Shown here: positions 48,145 through 60,000 of the stretch, piece by piece | Layout: every line of letters begins with the position of its first letter | How positions within the stretch are numbered: position 1 is the first letter of the stretch | Assembly: GCA_914767715.1 (NCBI GenBank) | Contig: OU612067.1 | Location: 9,984,001-10,044,000 of the forward strand | DNA from: Membranipora membranacea | Taxonomy: Eukaryota > Bryozoa > Gymnolaemata > Cheilostomatida > Membraniporidae | Reading direction: 5' to 3' | DNA length: 60,000 nt | Translations under genes and position numbers: made by a program | Notes under the pieces: generated by a model | Databases searched by the model: none | What the model was told of the DNA's origin: nothing | Seen by the model: only the letters and a program-made list of their open reading frames with translations

Positions 48145-48236
48145 GGCTCTAGGTGAATAAAAAGGTTATGAGAATGAATATCAGTTGGCTGACTCCACAG
48201 CTGAGGATTACACCAACCTGGAAACTATCCAAAGGT
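48145..48236 (+). pseudogene. Orphan copy of the receptor tail exon (3' part)
   Basis: The translation GYENEYQLADSTAEDYTNLETIQR corresponds nearly residue for residue (given in two parts, GYEDEYQLADSTAED then YANIETIYR) to the end of the receptor exon at 59485-59801. Similarity fades upstream of about 48130 and no other receptor exon is found nearby. It is a remnant of a second receptor gene or a partial duplication. The AGGTAA after the last codon is conserved in both places. Confidence 0.8.
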
Positions 48237-49653
48237 AAGATGTCCTAACAGCTGACATTACAGTTACAGAGCGACATATTGTGGTTTTTTATCTTCTTGG
48301 CTTACTCCTTCAGCTGACCTTGCAATCTGTCATCACAGGCTATCAATAAATCAACATTACTAAACATATCAACAAGTTTTTTTAGTTGGATGACTCAGGA
48401 GTTAAATAATAAATAGATCGGTGATTATTGTCCAGCTATAGTTTTAAGGCTAAGCAATAAGTTTTTTTTAGAGCCTTAAAGGGTAACCAAGGTTTCGCAG
48501 CAATGCATTAATGGGTAGCAAATAATGTGCTGGGCAGAATCAGCTTTGTGCATTACGCAATGCAAAACTCAAAGTAGTTGCTGACTCTAAGCTGGGTAAC
48601 ACTTCAGTTTAGGGGAGGTTCCAAGACTTTGCTGTAATAATTATAGAGCACAGGCTAAATAATAACAGGAACAGGAAACTGCTATGTGGTATTCTCTTTT
48701 AGCTGAGTATGAGTACCTGATGGAAGAAATGTTTCACAAGAATTCTGGCTGAATAATCATCCGAATTATATTTTGTCTTTTTCCCCATGCAGAAGGTGCA
48801 ATCTGCTATTAATCAATGGCCATCAATGAGAAGTTGTTTGAAACCTCGGTTGCCCTTTAATCATGGATACTCACTTTGATTGATATTATTTCTGCTCTCA
48901 TGGTTTATTTTCATTTGAAAGCATTTGACATTCACTGCCCGTGCTAAGTTTTATACTGTGATTGACAAACACAAGTATTGCAATTCATATCACTCCCATA
49001 AATCTGACCGGCTGGCGCTGGTTCCATCTTTGCAATATACGTTGAATAAGCGTCACAAAATAGGATCTTATCAATTTTTGTTTCCTGTGTGTAGTTACTC
49101 AAACACCTGGAAAAAGTCGCATCAAATTTCAAAACTATTTAGCAACAAAGCAGCGTGAAGTTATTCCTACAAATATGATTTCTATATCTGAAGATCTACT
49201 TTCTGTACGCACTCAGCAATTCTGCAAATTCTATGAGCTAGTAGAAGTTTATTTTGCCAAATTCTGCCGTGTAAAGAGAATAAAAGTTCCAGTGGAAGAC
49301 CTTTGCTAGCCACCTTACTGATCTTCAAACTGCGTCAGAAAAGTACTAAGATCATTCGGTGATACAAATTTTTCTATTGTAGACGTTTCAAAACTGCTAA
49401 CTTGAAAAGTCAATTACAGTACATGGTAGTGAGGCGGGTTGGAGATGACCTCACACGAGTCACCACAAGCAATTTTTTTCATTAACGGATACGAGACGCA
49501 CAAAACTTGAGTAATTGCAATGGTCACTTACCTCAGCAGTACAAACATAGTGCTTTGGCCAGCATTAATCCTGACAGCAAATAAACACAACCAAAATGAT
49601 ACGGTTATCGCTTGCTGTTACATTGGGTGCACAGTGTTTATTCACATATCAAA
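48237..49653. other. Spacer before the duplicated block
   Basis: AT-rich; no supported gene or repeat. Confidence 0.45.
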
Positions 49654-51335
49654 TCTATGCATTGCGAGAAATCCGAGTTTCTCGGCTAGGAAACCTGGTA
49701 TGGTGATGTTGGTCTTAGTTTTGGGCTTATTATAATTCTCTATCAGACTAGGTTCGATAGCGTTGACATTTCGATTTTTTCTCAGTATCACTGTTTCCAT
49801 TGCTCAAAAATGTCATATTACTATCACTCACTGAAATGAGCTTTTCGAGCATTTCTGGGTACAGTAATTTCAACCAACTTGTATAAGTTGACAGTTCATT
49901 AAGCTCTTAAATTTACTACTTTGGATGAGTATCTGTTCCATACAAGAGTCAGATTCTCTTCCAGTAACCCTCAGTCTGATGAATCTGAATATACACTTTG
50001 GCCACAGCTGTTGCTGGTTGCAACGCCAACATTTACATATCTACACCTCCAGTGGCTCCTCTGAAGAGGGAAGATGAATCTGAGTATACATATTAAATCT
50101 TACAAGTCATTAAAAACAGCAATCCGATAACATTCAAACTGTTTTACTGACCTGACTGAAGCTAGCTGCAATACCGTCGGTTTCTTTGATGCTAGGATTT
50201 ATCCTCTCAATCACCAAGAGAGGATGACTCTCAATCCTTATTATTGGCAGAACAGGGATGTCACCATTGATCTATAGGTGGAGAATTTGGACAGAGTCAA
50301 TTATAGATTTGTATTAGACAGACACCTAGCCTAGGATTCAGGCCAAAAATGAGGCCTTGTCTGTATTATTGGTGATGTTGGAGAAAATTATTACTACTTT
50401 TCCATCTTATCTTGGTGATTACAATAAGAAGGCTAGGGTATAAATGTGATCTAACAATGTTACAGAAGTTAGCCAGGGGATATAAGCTAATAAAGGACAC
50501 GAGATGCCAGCTTTATTTGCTGATCATTCACAAATGAACTATTCAGTTCCCAGTTTCAATAAAAGGAATTGCTTTTATAATGAAGGTCATAACCCTAAAC
50601 TCACTTATTGGTTGTCAGAAAAAGTTGCAGGCAAACCCAGGTCACACTGAAGTACTTTAAAGACTTCATTTGCCAAGCTGATGTAGGTAAAGAATATCCT
50701 CTAACTTGAGGCGAATTCATTCACACTCCTGTGCCATAACCATAACCATATTATGATCACAGATTTTCAAGCTCAAGATAAATTTGTCATGGCCACGGGC
50801 ATAGATAGGGTCTCATATAATTCTGACCACATACTTTGTATAGGTAAAAAATTAGTTTATTTTATTCTGCTCTCAAATGTAATGGCATTGCTGACTTATT
50901 TTACAACCCGTGCTCTGACCACAAAATGAATCAATCAGTGTATAAAATATTGCAGCTCTCTCCCTGGTATGAATTAATGACATTTCAACACAACTATTAA
51001 ATCACAATGCAAAAAATATCCTGTCAATGTAAACAGTCAAGCAGCACTTTAAAATCCACATGACTATAATACTTGTATTCAGCTGGTTTGATCGCTATAA
51101 GTTTTTGTCAACATGAAAGAGGAAGTAGCCTAAGCAGGCACATGATATTGATAAAGCCTGGTGATTGTTCTTAGCTGCTCACCATCAAGATAACATTCTT
51201 GCCTTATCAGTCTTTATGTAGGACGTAGGTGATCACTTGAGCAGCAGTCAACTACTATGACGCATTGCAAATAGAAGAGTAAAGTTCAGTCCATAATTCA
51301 TAGGTATACATTTTGAAGAATATACAAGAGAAGAG

Positions 51336-51393
51336 ATGAAGGGTGCGTTAGTATTGGTCTATGGACTAGTAAGCTGTCAGATGGTGGTCACAG
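51336..51393 (+). CDS. Duplicate signal-peptide exon (alternative first exon or orphan)
   Basis: ATGAAGGGTGCG encodes MKGALVLVYGLVSCQMVVT and one further base, followed by the donor GTGAGT. It is colinear with the receptor first exon at 53927, has the same phase and a shared 5' flank (GGTATACATTTTGAAGAA). No FN2 or CUB exon lies between it and 53927. It could therefore splice over the second copy to 55237 as an alternative promoter, or be a dead duplicate. Confidence 0.6.
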
Positions 51394-51534
51394 GTGAGTC
51401 TACCGAAGTTAGCCTGTCAGTCAATCTAAGACTATGCTTAAAGTGTACTCCCTGTCTTATTGCCAACCACAACACAACAAGGTAAGCCCTGGGATTGTTG
51501 GGTAATTATTTAAATGCCACTACTAATTTACAAG

Positions 51535-51705
51535 AAGATAATGCAAACCTGTAAGACCGCTCTATGAAGAACTTGAAATAATGCAAATCTATAAGACCGC
51601 TCTATGAAAACATGAAATAATGCAAATCTGTAAGACCGCTCTATGAAGAACTTGAAATAATGCAAATCTGTAAGACCGCTCCATGTAGAACTTGAAACAT
51701 GAGAT
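51535..51705. repeat. 43-bp tandem repeat, four copies
   Basis: The unit TAATGCAAATCTGTAAGACC followed by GCTCTATGAAGAACTTGAAA occurs four times in duplication unit 1. The homologous place in unit 2 (about 54128-54170) has a single copy, so the expansion came after the duplication. Confidence 0.9.
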
Positions 51706-51925
51706 AATCATCTGCAGCAGTTCAAGATTAGTGATAACAGGGACACTCTGCAGTTGTGAACATCTCAGCTGCTGTCAAAGGGGAAGGACTAGGGTTAGAT
51801 GTTGGGGTATTTTAGGTAAGCTTATTCCGACCTTCCCATTAAGGCACTTGTATTGTGCATATTGGATGAATTCATACATTCAATATTCAGAATCGCCACC
51901 AGTCATAGTAGGTTTGGCTAAAGAA

Positions 51926-54277
51926 TCTATGCATTGCGAGAAATCCGGGTTTCTCGGCTAGGAAACCTGGTACGGTGATGTTGGTCTTAGTTATGGGCTT
52001 ATTATAATTCTCTATCAGACTAGGTTCGATAGCATCGACATTTCGGTTTTTTCTCGGTATCAATGTTACCATTGCTCAAAAATGTCATATTACTATCACT
52101 CACTGAAAAGTGCTTTTCGGGCATTTCTGGGTACAGTAATTTCAACCAACTTGTATAAGATGACAGCTCATTAAGCTCTTAAATTTACTACTTTGGATGA
52201 GTATCTGTTCCATACAAGAGTCAGATTCTCTTCCAGTAACCCTCAGTCTGATGAATCTGAACACTTTGGCCACAGCTGTTGCTGATTGCAACGCCAACAT
52301 TTACATATCTACACCTCCAGTGGCTCCTCTGAAGAGGGAGGATGAAACTGAGTATACCAATTAAGTCTTACAAGTCATCAAGAACACCAATCCGAAAACA
52401 TTCAAACCGTCTTATTGACCTGACCGCAGGTGTGGTACAATTATGATCATCAATGCTGTGTTGGTAGCTGCAATACGTTCAGTTTCTTTGATGCTGGGAT
52501 TTATCCTCTCAATCATCAAGAGAGGATAACTTCTCATCCTTATTAATGGCGTAACAGGGTTGACCCCCTCTATCCATAGGTGGAGAATTTGGACAGAGTC
52601 AAATACTCAATACCTAACTTTCTGTACCCTCAATGACCCAGAGGAAATATACAAAAAGGTAATTTCATTGTAAGTATAAACAGTCAGCAGTACAGTTGTC
52701 AAAATAAATCTCTACATAACCATCCACATATACATTTGCATTCACCTCAATGTCAAAAAAATTGTAAAATTGCAGCTATTCATCACTGAGGGAGGGTTAT
52801 TTACTTTCAGACACTGATCATGTCTCCCTTGTCATGTGACACACACCTACAAACAAGGAAGTAATATAAGATAGCGCAGAAAATTATTATTCAACTACTG
52901 TTTGCTTTCGTTCCATTTTATCTTGTTTGTTGCGATGAGACGGCAAGGGATGAATATGATGTAACAATTTTACAGAAGTTGAAGTCGGTGGATATAAGAT
53001 AATTAACAACACGAGATGCCAGCTTTATTTGTTCATCATTCACAGATTAACTATTCAGCTCCTGGTTCCAATAAAAGGATGTGCTTTCATAATGAAGGTC
53101 ATCACCCTAAACAACCCACTTATTGATTGTCAGAAAAACTAGCAGGCATACACAGGTCAAACTGAATTGGTCAAGCTGATGCAGGTGAGGCACAAAGTAA
53201 CTGAAGCCTGTGTTTAAATGACACTCAATTTTTTGAGAATTAAAACATGCTCTCTTGCAAATAAATGCTAGGTTACTTGATCGAAGGAACAGGAGTGACT
53301 TTCCAAATCAAGAATATCCTTTAGCTTTAGCTTCATTCTTAGTCCTGGGCCATAACCATAGCCATATTATGTTCACAGATTTTCAAGCTCAAGATAAATT
53401 TGTCATGGCCACTGTCTCAAATAATTCTGACCACATACTTTGAATAGGCAAAAAATTAGTTTATTTCATTCTGCTCTCATATGTAATGACATCGCTGACT
53501 TTTTTTACAACCTGTCCTCTGACCACAAAATGAATCAATCAGTGTATGAAATATTACAGCCATATGAATAAAACCCAATAATATTCACAACTTTCTCCCT
53601 GATATGAATTAATGACATTTCAGCACATTTATTTAATCACAATGTAAAAAATATCCTGTCAATGCAATCAGTCAAGCAGCACTGAGCTCTCTAAAAGCCA
53701 CATGACATGACGTATTCAGCTGAATTGATCGCTATAAGTTTTTGTCAACATGAACGAGGAAGTAGCCTAAGCATGCGCATGGTAGTGATAAAGTTTAGTT
53801 AGTGTTCTTAGCTGCTCATAATCAGGATAACTGTCTTGCCTTATCGTCAGTCTTTATGTAAGTGATATCACTTGAGCAGCAGTCAACTAGGTATACATTT
53901 TGAAGAATTAATCAACAAGAGAAGAGATGAAGGGTATCTTAGTGCTCTTTTGTGGATTAGCAAGCTGTCAGATGCTGGTCAAAGGTGAGTCTGCTGAGAT
54001 TAGCCACTCAGTCTAGCTAAGACTTAGCTTAGAGTGTATCTCCTGTTTATCGACCGCTTAACAACAAAGCAAGCCCTAGTAATAATTGGGTATCTAACCT
54101 TTATTCCACTACTAATTTACAGGAATATAATGCAAATCTGTAAGGACCCGCTCTTTGTAGAACATAAAACATGAGATTTTCACATCTGCAGCACTCGACC
54201 ATTGATGGTTACAGGCGCATTCTTTAGTTATGAATACTTTAGCTAATGGCAAGAGGGGAAGGCTTGGGTAAGATGTT
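51926..54277. repeat. Direct segmental duplication, unit 2
   Basis: Second unit of the tandem duplication (see 49654-51810). It contains the first exon of the receptor at 53927-53984. Confidence 0.9.
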
Positions 54278-57200
54278 GGTTTTCTTATTGTGAACATGTG
54301 TGGACTGTCCAGTTTTAGACAATTTAATGTCGCATCTAATTGGATAAAATACCTGCCTGCTAGCGTTGTCATTCATTCTAGTTGTGAAGTCAGTCATTGC
54401 TATACAACTATACTGTACTTCTATCACTCAATCTTCTTCTCAGCATGGTTCTACTGACCATGTCTGAAATATTCAGACTCGCTGCTTAGTAGATTTGGCT
54501 GTTGACATTTTCTCATTGAGAGGGAGGATTGGAGGGAGTAGCTGAATTAATCTATGTACTGCTAAATGTAGGTTCCAGACCTGATTCTTGGCTTGCAGGT
54601 TATCTGTAAGTGTGCTGCTCTTAGGCACAATCACTATTTTTCATTTTTTAACTAGCCCCTCTTGCAGCTCACTCACACAAAAATTATTAAATCTCCTGAG
54701 AAAAAGCCATTTCAAATTGGTACTGCTGGTAACAAACACTCATTTTAAGATTTATGAGACAATTACTGTTTTGAAGTTGTTCAATAATGTTATCACCAAC
54801 CATATAAACTGATATAATTTTGATTCTGAGAATTTGGTTCTGTTACTGCTGCCGGTGCCAACTTACAAGACAAGCAAAAGGAGTTTTTGTATACTTGTTC
54901 TTAAACACCTGCTAGCAGCAGCATATTTGTGTGTAGGTTGATTTGTCCTCCCTTACTTAGAGAGAGCATAACTCCTCTACCGTTTGTATATTTATCACAC
55001 AAATAACATAAAGCTGAAAGCGCATTCTTAACATTTATTGTGACTTCAGAAACACTCCCACCCTCATTAATTTTCATAACAGAGCCAGTAATGCAGCCTT
55101 TGCACCTTCGAATGACATTTATAAACCCTTACAATGCCGCATCAGAACCAGAATGTCCGTTTGTAAAATCTACTTACCTTACATATGAGTTTTTTGACAT
55201 GAATGTCTTCAGAATAATTGTCTATTATTCAAACAGCGGATACTGATGAGGAGCTCTGTGTATTCCCGTTTGAGTACAAGGGTGTTACGTATTACACATG
55301 CACCACAGTGGAAAATGGTGGAGACTACTGGTGTGCTTTTACCTCTACATATCAGTCTGATAGATGGAAAGATTGCACAGGTAAGGAAGTAAATACCTAC
55401 CATCACCTGCTGTGCTTATACTGGTCTAGTCGCTCACTATCATCTGTATGGTGATTGTACCTTCAGTTTGGAATCCAACCAAATGATGTCAACATTAGCT
55501 CTAAGGATGATAACAGGCAATGTTCAATTTACATGGAAGCTATTCATCAGTCTGATCCACTTCCACTTGCTGAATAATAGTAGCGCTTGCCTGCAGAGGG
55601 GAAACATTCCAACGCTGTCAAAATTTAACAAACTTGATCTAGGTTTATCTAGTAACAGCAGCGATGGCGTGTTGATGAACCTATTATTGGATGACTCTGC
55701 CGCTGCTTCAATTTTAAAATCTCATATTTTGGAAGACATGTTATTTACTTTCTTCTTTCTCATAATTATTTACTTTCTTCTTTCTCTTAATGTACAGGTG
55801 CAACTGAAGCGGAGAGCTCGGTTTATGTTATGTTAGGTGTGAGAAATAGGCTTATCAAACATCAGAAAGGAACTATTATCAGTCACAGAGGATATCCACA
55901 ACAGAATTATTCTGGCAATGTGAACAGCACACTGACGATACGAGTAGATGGAGTCTTATCAGTCACCTTAAACATTTTTGATTTTGTGCTTGAAAAGGCT
56001 CGCCCAAATGGCAGCTGCTATGACTATCTCCAATTGAACAAGGATGTGCGCTACTGTCAAAACCATCTGAGCCCAGGGCAGAAAAAAACCTTCATCAGTG
56101 CTAATGGAAAATTTATGCTTAGTTTCCATACGGACAGTTCAAAGGTGAACCGAGGATTCAGGATTGAATACAGCTATTTCAGTGAGTGAAATCGAATTGG
56201 GAATCACAAAATGAAGTTATAACTAACCTCAGAATACATCTGCGTACAGCCCCATTCAATTTAGATCAAACTTTTTAGAGATTAGGAATTTAATTTTCAA
56301 GTGTTTCAGTCTAATCTGACAAAATGTATTCTGAGTTTAGAATAGGGAGTGATTCAATAAATTAAATCTTCAAATCTGAGACTCATTAGTAGAGCGGGCT
56401 GGGAAAGTTTCAAACTTTGGCCAATTAAGTTGTTCTCAAAAACCTATCTGTTATGTTTGTAGGTGTTGGTTAGCATGGTCATTATTATCAAACCCAACAC
56501 GGCTCAGCAATGATCAACCTTTGGATATGGTCTTCTATCAGCTTATTTGATTTGAATTTTTCAAATATTAGGGAACCAAACAGAAATTTATCACCCACTG
56601 TGTACATTTGATTTTTGATTCAGCATTCTCTATTCCTACATTATTTTACCTCCCAAGTTATTTACCTGGTAATATCAGGAAGATATAAAGCCTTGAATCG
56701 ATGCAGTTATTAGAAGGTCAAACTTAGCAGCTCAGCTCAGGGTCTTATTAAAATAAAACCAATCATTGATTGAAGGTGTCTAAATATTTGTAGCGATAGA
56801 AACTTCCAGTTGTGAGACAGAAAAACTTCAAAATGCCTATCAGTACATTCAACCTGCTGCTAGTTTAGATAACAATGTTAATGCAGTGTCTGCAGAGTGC
56901 AGAATAGGATCTCCAACAATCAGCGATACACTCTACTGTGACAGCAGCAGCAACACATGGAATGTGGTCAATACTGGTGTTGCAAACTCTCTATGTTTCA
57001 ATATTCTTGGTATGATCATTCAGATATTAGGCTTTACAGTTGTTTATTTGTGAAGAGCCCGCAAAATGCTAAGTGTCCAACTTCTGATGCCCTTTTAAAG
57101 TAACAGAAATTGTCTCTAACAATGTTCTATGCATTTATGATTTAGGTGGTTGATTTTCCGGGCATCATTATTTGAGCCGCGATTACGTTTGATTTTCAGG

Positions 57201-59801
57201 CTATCATCGGGTTTCATCAGCTTTTTTGTTTGTATGTAGGAAAACTGGCACCACTTGTTCAAAAGTTATTGGACAGTATAATGTGAAAGGAAAACTAATT
57301 TTCAATAGATGATTGTATTTTTCTTTCAAGCCATTACATTTTTAACACAAAATGATATTTACTTCCACTTATTGAGATTTTCTAATTGTTTTAGGCGCTC
57401 TTGCAGTTCATAATCCTCAGGATAACTCACAGAAAGTAACTAGTAACAAGCAAGGATATATTATCAGTCATACAAACTTCCCCGATGACTACACAGCTAA
57501 CATAAACTCATCTCTGACCATCACAGGATTACAGCCTCAACAGATCGTGCAGGTCAAGTTCCTGGTGTTTGATTTGTACTATAACCCTAGATACCCCAAT
57601 TGCACCTATGACTTCTTGCAGATAACAGGGAAAATTAACAACGGAATTACACTATGCAGTAACCCTGGTAGCAGTCTCGTTTTAGATAGATGGTACAACC
57701 TCACAGTATATAGCTCAAGTCTTACCTTCAGATTCAAGACCAATGAGAACCCAACAGTTGAATCTGGATTCTACTTTCAGTATGAAGGTAAGTGAGGAGA
57801 GGCCTTAATGATTACCCATCAGTGTAAATTCTTTCAGGTATCCTTACACATTGTAACAATTGCAAATTATAAATCGTTATGGCAATGTGATCATACGAAG
57901 AAAAAGTTACACCACAAGCATGAAATAAGAAAATCCTTTAATATCATAATTTATTAGGTAGGAGAAGATTGAAATTGTAAAGAAATGTGAAAGTACAGGT
58001 AAGTCATTTGTGAAGCTCCAAATGTAAACATAGACTGATGATATATCCATCTTTCCTCTTATCAATAGAGTTACAGCATGTACAAGCAACAACTACCACG
58101 CACATATCTTCCTCTACTGTCAGAACAGAATCTTCAACATTTACACCAACAACAGTAACGATGATCACACAATCTGCAGCCGAAATTAGTAACACAGTGA
58201 ATCTTGTTCCTGAAATTACCACTGCTAGATCATCTGCAAATGCAACCTCAACACAATCCATGCCCATCACTATGAGAACTAATACTGGAGTTACAGAATC
58301 AAAAATTGCAGGTGAGTAACAAGCATCAGTGTGAGCTCTGAGCTCATTAATGTATATATAAGCTAATAGGAAGAGAAAATTGTATAAAGTATTGAAGATT
58401 GTAGTGGCAGCTTATGGTCGTTCTTAGCTATGCTTTTTGGGCAAACGGCTTTGTGGTTTCCTGATTTCAAGCCCATTTTTTTACTTCGTTGATTCTAATC
58501 ATTACAGCTGAAAATCCAACCAACAGTGATAATCAACTGCAGGGACAAGATAACTCTGTGGCTTTAGGAGCTGGTATAGGTGTATCAGCACTCATCATTC
58601 TGATTGCTATAATCATAGCAGTACTAGTGCTCATGAGACGCCGTCGAGAACAATTTAAGTAAGTCACACTGCTGTGAGAGAAATTCATTAGTGCTATGAA
58701 ACTGGAAGCCGTTAAAAAAGGGGACTGGTTTATTTTTAAACAAAACTTTCGTCTTGTGTCAGGAAGTTAATCAAAATAATTTGTGTAATAATAGTTGTTA
58801 CAGCCATCATAAAAATAGGAACTGATCCGAGTTCTATAAAGTCATTGTCACCATTCTTATAGAAGTAGACCAGATGAAGGAGACAGCGGACCAACATATG
58901 GGTACAGAAATGAATCGGCTGAAAACACACTTCAAATTAGGATGTCCGCATTACCTGTGGATTCAGGTATGTTTGCTGCACTTATTTGTTTTCAACCACT
59001 TTACGAGCATACCAACAAATCATATTCAGGTAGTTATACATAACTATATTATTTATGCATACACTTAGTTCTCCTATTAACCTTGAGGATGTATCGAATT
59101 CACTAAATCAGATAAATGCTTTTAGTGTTCCTTTATTTCTGCCCATTCTGTTTATCATTGTGTGCGTACATTAGTTGCAATTAATGTGTGTGCAACTCAT
59201 CTTGATTTTCTTAATTTCTTGCTGTTTGCTAAGAAACAGAAGATTGGGCTGCCCTAAAGAGGGACGCAAGGTGCCCTAATCCTCCTACTGAGAATGTGAT
59301 ACACTCTAGAAAACTAGAATGCATCCTAGAGGTGAGGCCATAGAGGACCTCGTAATCATAAGTGTGCAGCAAGCTGCCAAAACTGAACTGGCACTAATCG
59401 GCCATTGGCAGTGACACTTTGATCTTAGCCAATAGGCCGAGAAGCGATCTAAATTTCTTCACTTGAAGTCTTTTTTATCGACAGAAGCAGAAAACTATTA
59501 CATCATGTCTGACACAGCAGGGTTGAACAACAACCCAGCATCCTTACAGGATGGTACAGGGACAGGTCCTGGGGAGACAGATTATGACATTGCTGAGCAG
59601 GTGAATACAGATGCCGTGTATCACTTAGCTGATGATCCAGGAACAGATAACCCTCAGTACACACTAGCAGAGGAGGTGACTCCTAATAGAACAGCAGGAG
59701 GAGCTCACGCTGAGAATGAGGTAACAGGTTATGAAGATGAATATCAGCTAGCTGACTCTACCGCTGAAGATTATGCCAACATTGAGACCATTTATAGGTA
59801 A
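53927..59801 (+). CDS. Single-pass receptor: FN2-CUB-sushi-like-CUB, Thr-rich stalk, Tyr-motif tail
   Basis: Nine exons: 53927-53984 (signal peptide MKGILVLFCGLASCQMLVK), 55237-55380 (FN2: CVFPFEYKGVTYYTC then WC and W-x2-C), 55798-56181 (CUB 1), 56794-57009 (sushi/CCP-like: C...ECRIG...YC...W...C), 57395-57787 (CUB 2), 58069-58311 (Thr/Ser-rich, mucin-like stalk), 58508-58658 (TM VSALIILIAIIIAVLVLM then RRRR), 58863-58966 and 59485-59801 (tail). All junctions are phase 1 except the phase-2 junction after the TM exon. The domains bind protein or carbohydrate in known proteins; the ligand here is unknown. The tail has YYIM, YDIAE, YHLAD, YTLAE, YQLAD, YANIE and a final Tyr, likely phosphorylation/SH2-type sites. 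The end is TAA at 59799-59801, but TATAG/GTAATA could also be a donor. Between exons 1 and 2 other exons may be missed. Confidence 0.85.
55237..55380 (+). other. FN2 domain exon
   Basis: A 144-nt phase 1-1 exon encoding one fibronectin type II module with all four expected Cys, the FPF-x-Y-x-G core, WC and the closing W-x2-C. Confidence 0.9.
59485..59801 (+). other. Cytoplasmic-tail exon with repeated Tyr-x-(Leu/Ile)-Ala motifs
   Basis: Four near-regular motifs, YDIAE, YHLAD, YTLAE and YQLAD, are spaced 15-35 residues apart in an acidic, Gly/Pro/Asn-rich context, plus YYIM, DYANIE (a possible Y-x-N site) and ETIY. It is the only receptor exon with a recognisable paralogous fragment in the window (48145-48236). 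Confidence 0.8.
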
Positions 59802-60000
59802 TAATTATTTAAATAAGACACTTAAAGAGTTTAGACGATAGCATTTTGACACAATGATCATTAGTGTTACAATTCATGTTTGATGTGGTGTGAAATAGAT
59901 TTGGAAGTGTGAAAACTGGTCAAATATGCAACATTTTTCAGCAACTTGAAACTTGGATCGTTTTCAATTTCAACGAGTTTGAACTTAAAATTCTAAAACC
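59802..60000. other. Window end: 3' UTR or next intron
   Basis: AT-rich sequence after the last readable codon. No polyadenylation signal AATAAA is seen before the window ends, so the 3' end is not resolved. Confidence 0.4.

Larger units (their letters stand above)
49654..51810. repeat. Direct segmental duplication, unit 1
   Basis: About 2.2 kb matching 51926-54277 in the same order with small indels. Landmarks include GCATTGCGAGAAATCCG (49662 and 51930), CACGAGATGCCAGCTTTATT (about 50499 and 53010), and the signal-peptide exon (51336 and 53927). It carries a promoter region and a first exon. Confidence 0.9.

Noticed and set aside
53255-53443. Frame within duplication unit 2
   Set aside because: The homologous part of unit 1 (50660-50850) is interrupted and differs by indels, so the frame is not maintained as coding.

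Overview
This is eukaryotic, almost certainly metazoan DNA. Genes are split by GT-AG introns, non-LTR retrotransposons and cut-and-paste transposons are abundant, and one gene joins FN2, CUB and sushi-like modules on phase-1 exons, the signature of animal exon shuffling. I cannot fix the phylum. An early-branching marine invertebrate such as a sponge is a guess. All exon models come from reading splice sites and frames by eye.

Layout. 2.7-11.0 kb holds a TIR element (7-bp target duplication) split by a full-length, apparently intact two-ORF LINE at 4.5-10.9 kb. The first ORF of this LINE starts with a J-domain-like (DnaJ) segment. 12.8-16.3 kb carries two plus-strand copies, one of them a pseudogene, of a small gene family. 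16.9-20.1 kb is a probable TA-flanked TIR element holding LINE relics. 20.6-24.5 kb is a TTAA-flanked DNA transposon encoding a DDE-like protein broken by a frameshift. 24.9-46.8 kb carries three minus-strand copies of the small gene family, separated by decayed LINEs (27.7-30.4, 37.5-39.0, 43.0-43.8 kb) and a TTAA foldback element inside an intron. 48-60 kb holds a receptor gene (CDS 53.9-59.8 kb, plus strand), a duplicated promoter/first-exon block upstream (49.6-54.3 kb), and an orphan copy of the end of its cytoplasmic-tail exon at 48.2 kb.

The most interesting content is the small gene family. Each complete copy reads as four phase-0 exons: a 5-7 codon start exon, a 52-codon signal-anchor exon, a linker exon (13 codons in two copies, 52 in another), and a terminal exon of 22-29 codons ending in a Gly-Cys...Cys...Cys motif rich in Arg/Lys. 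The predicted products are type II membrane proteins of about 86-131 residues with a short Cys-rich extracellular end. I do not recognise the family. It lies beside a single-pass receptor whose cytoplasmic tail repeats a Tyr-x-(Leu/Ile)-Ala motif. A tethered-peptide/receptor locus, for example in recognition or defence, is a reasonable hypothesis, but the sequence only shows proximity.
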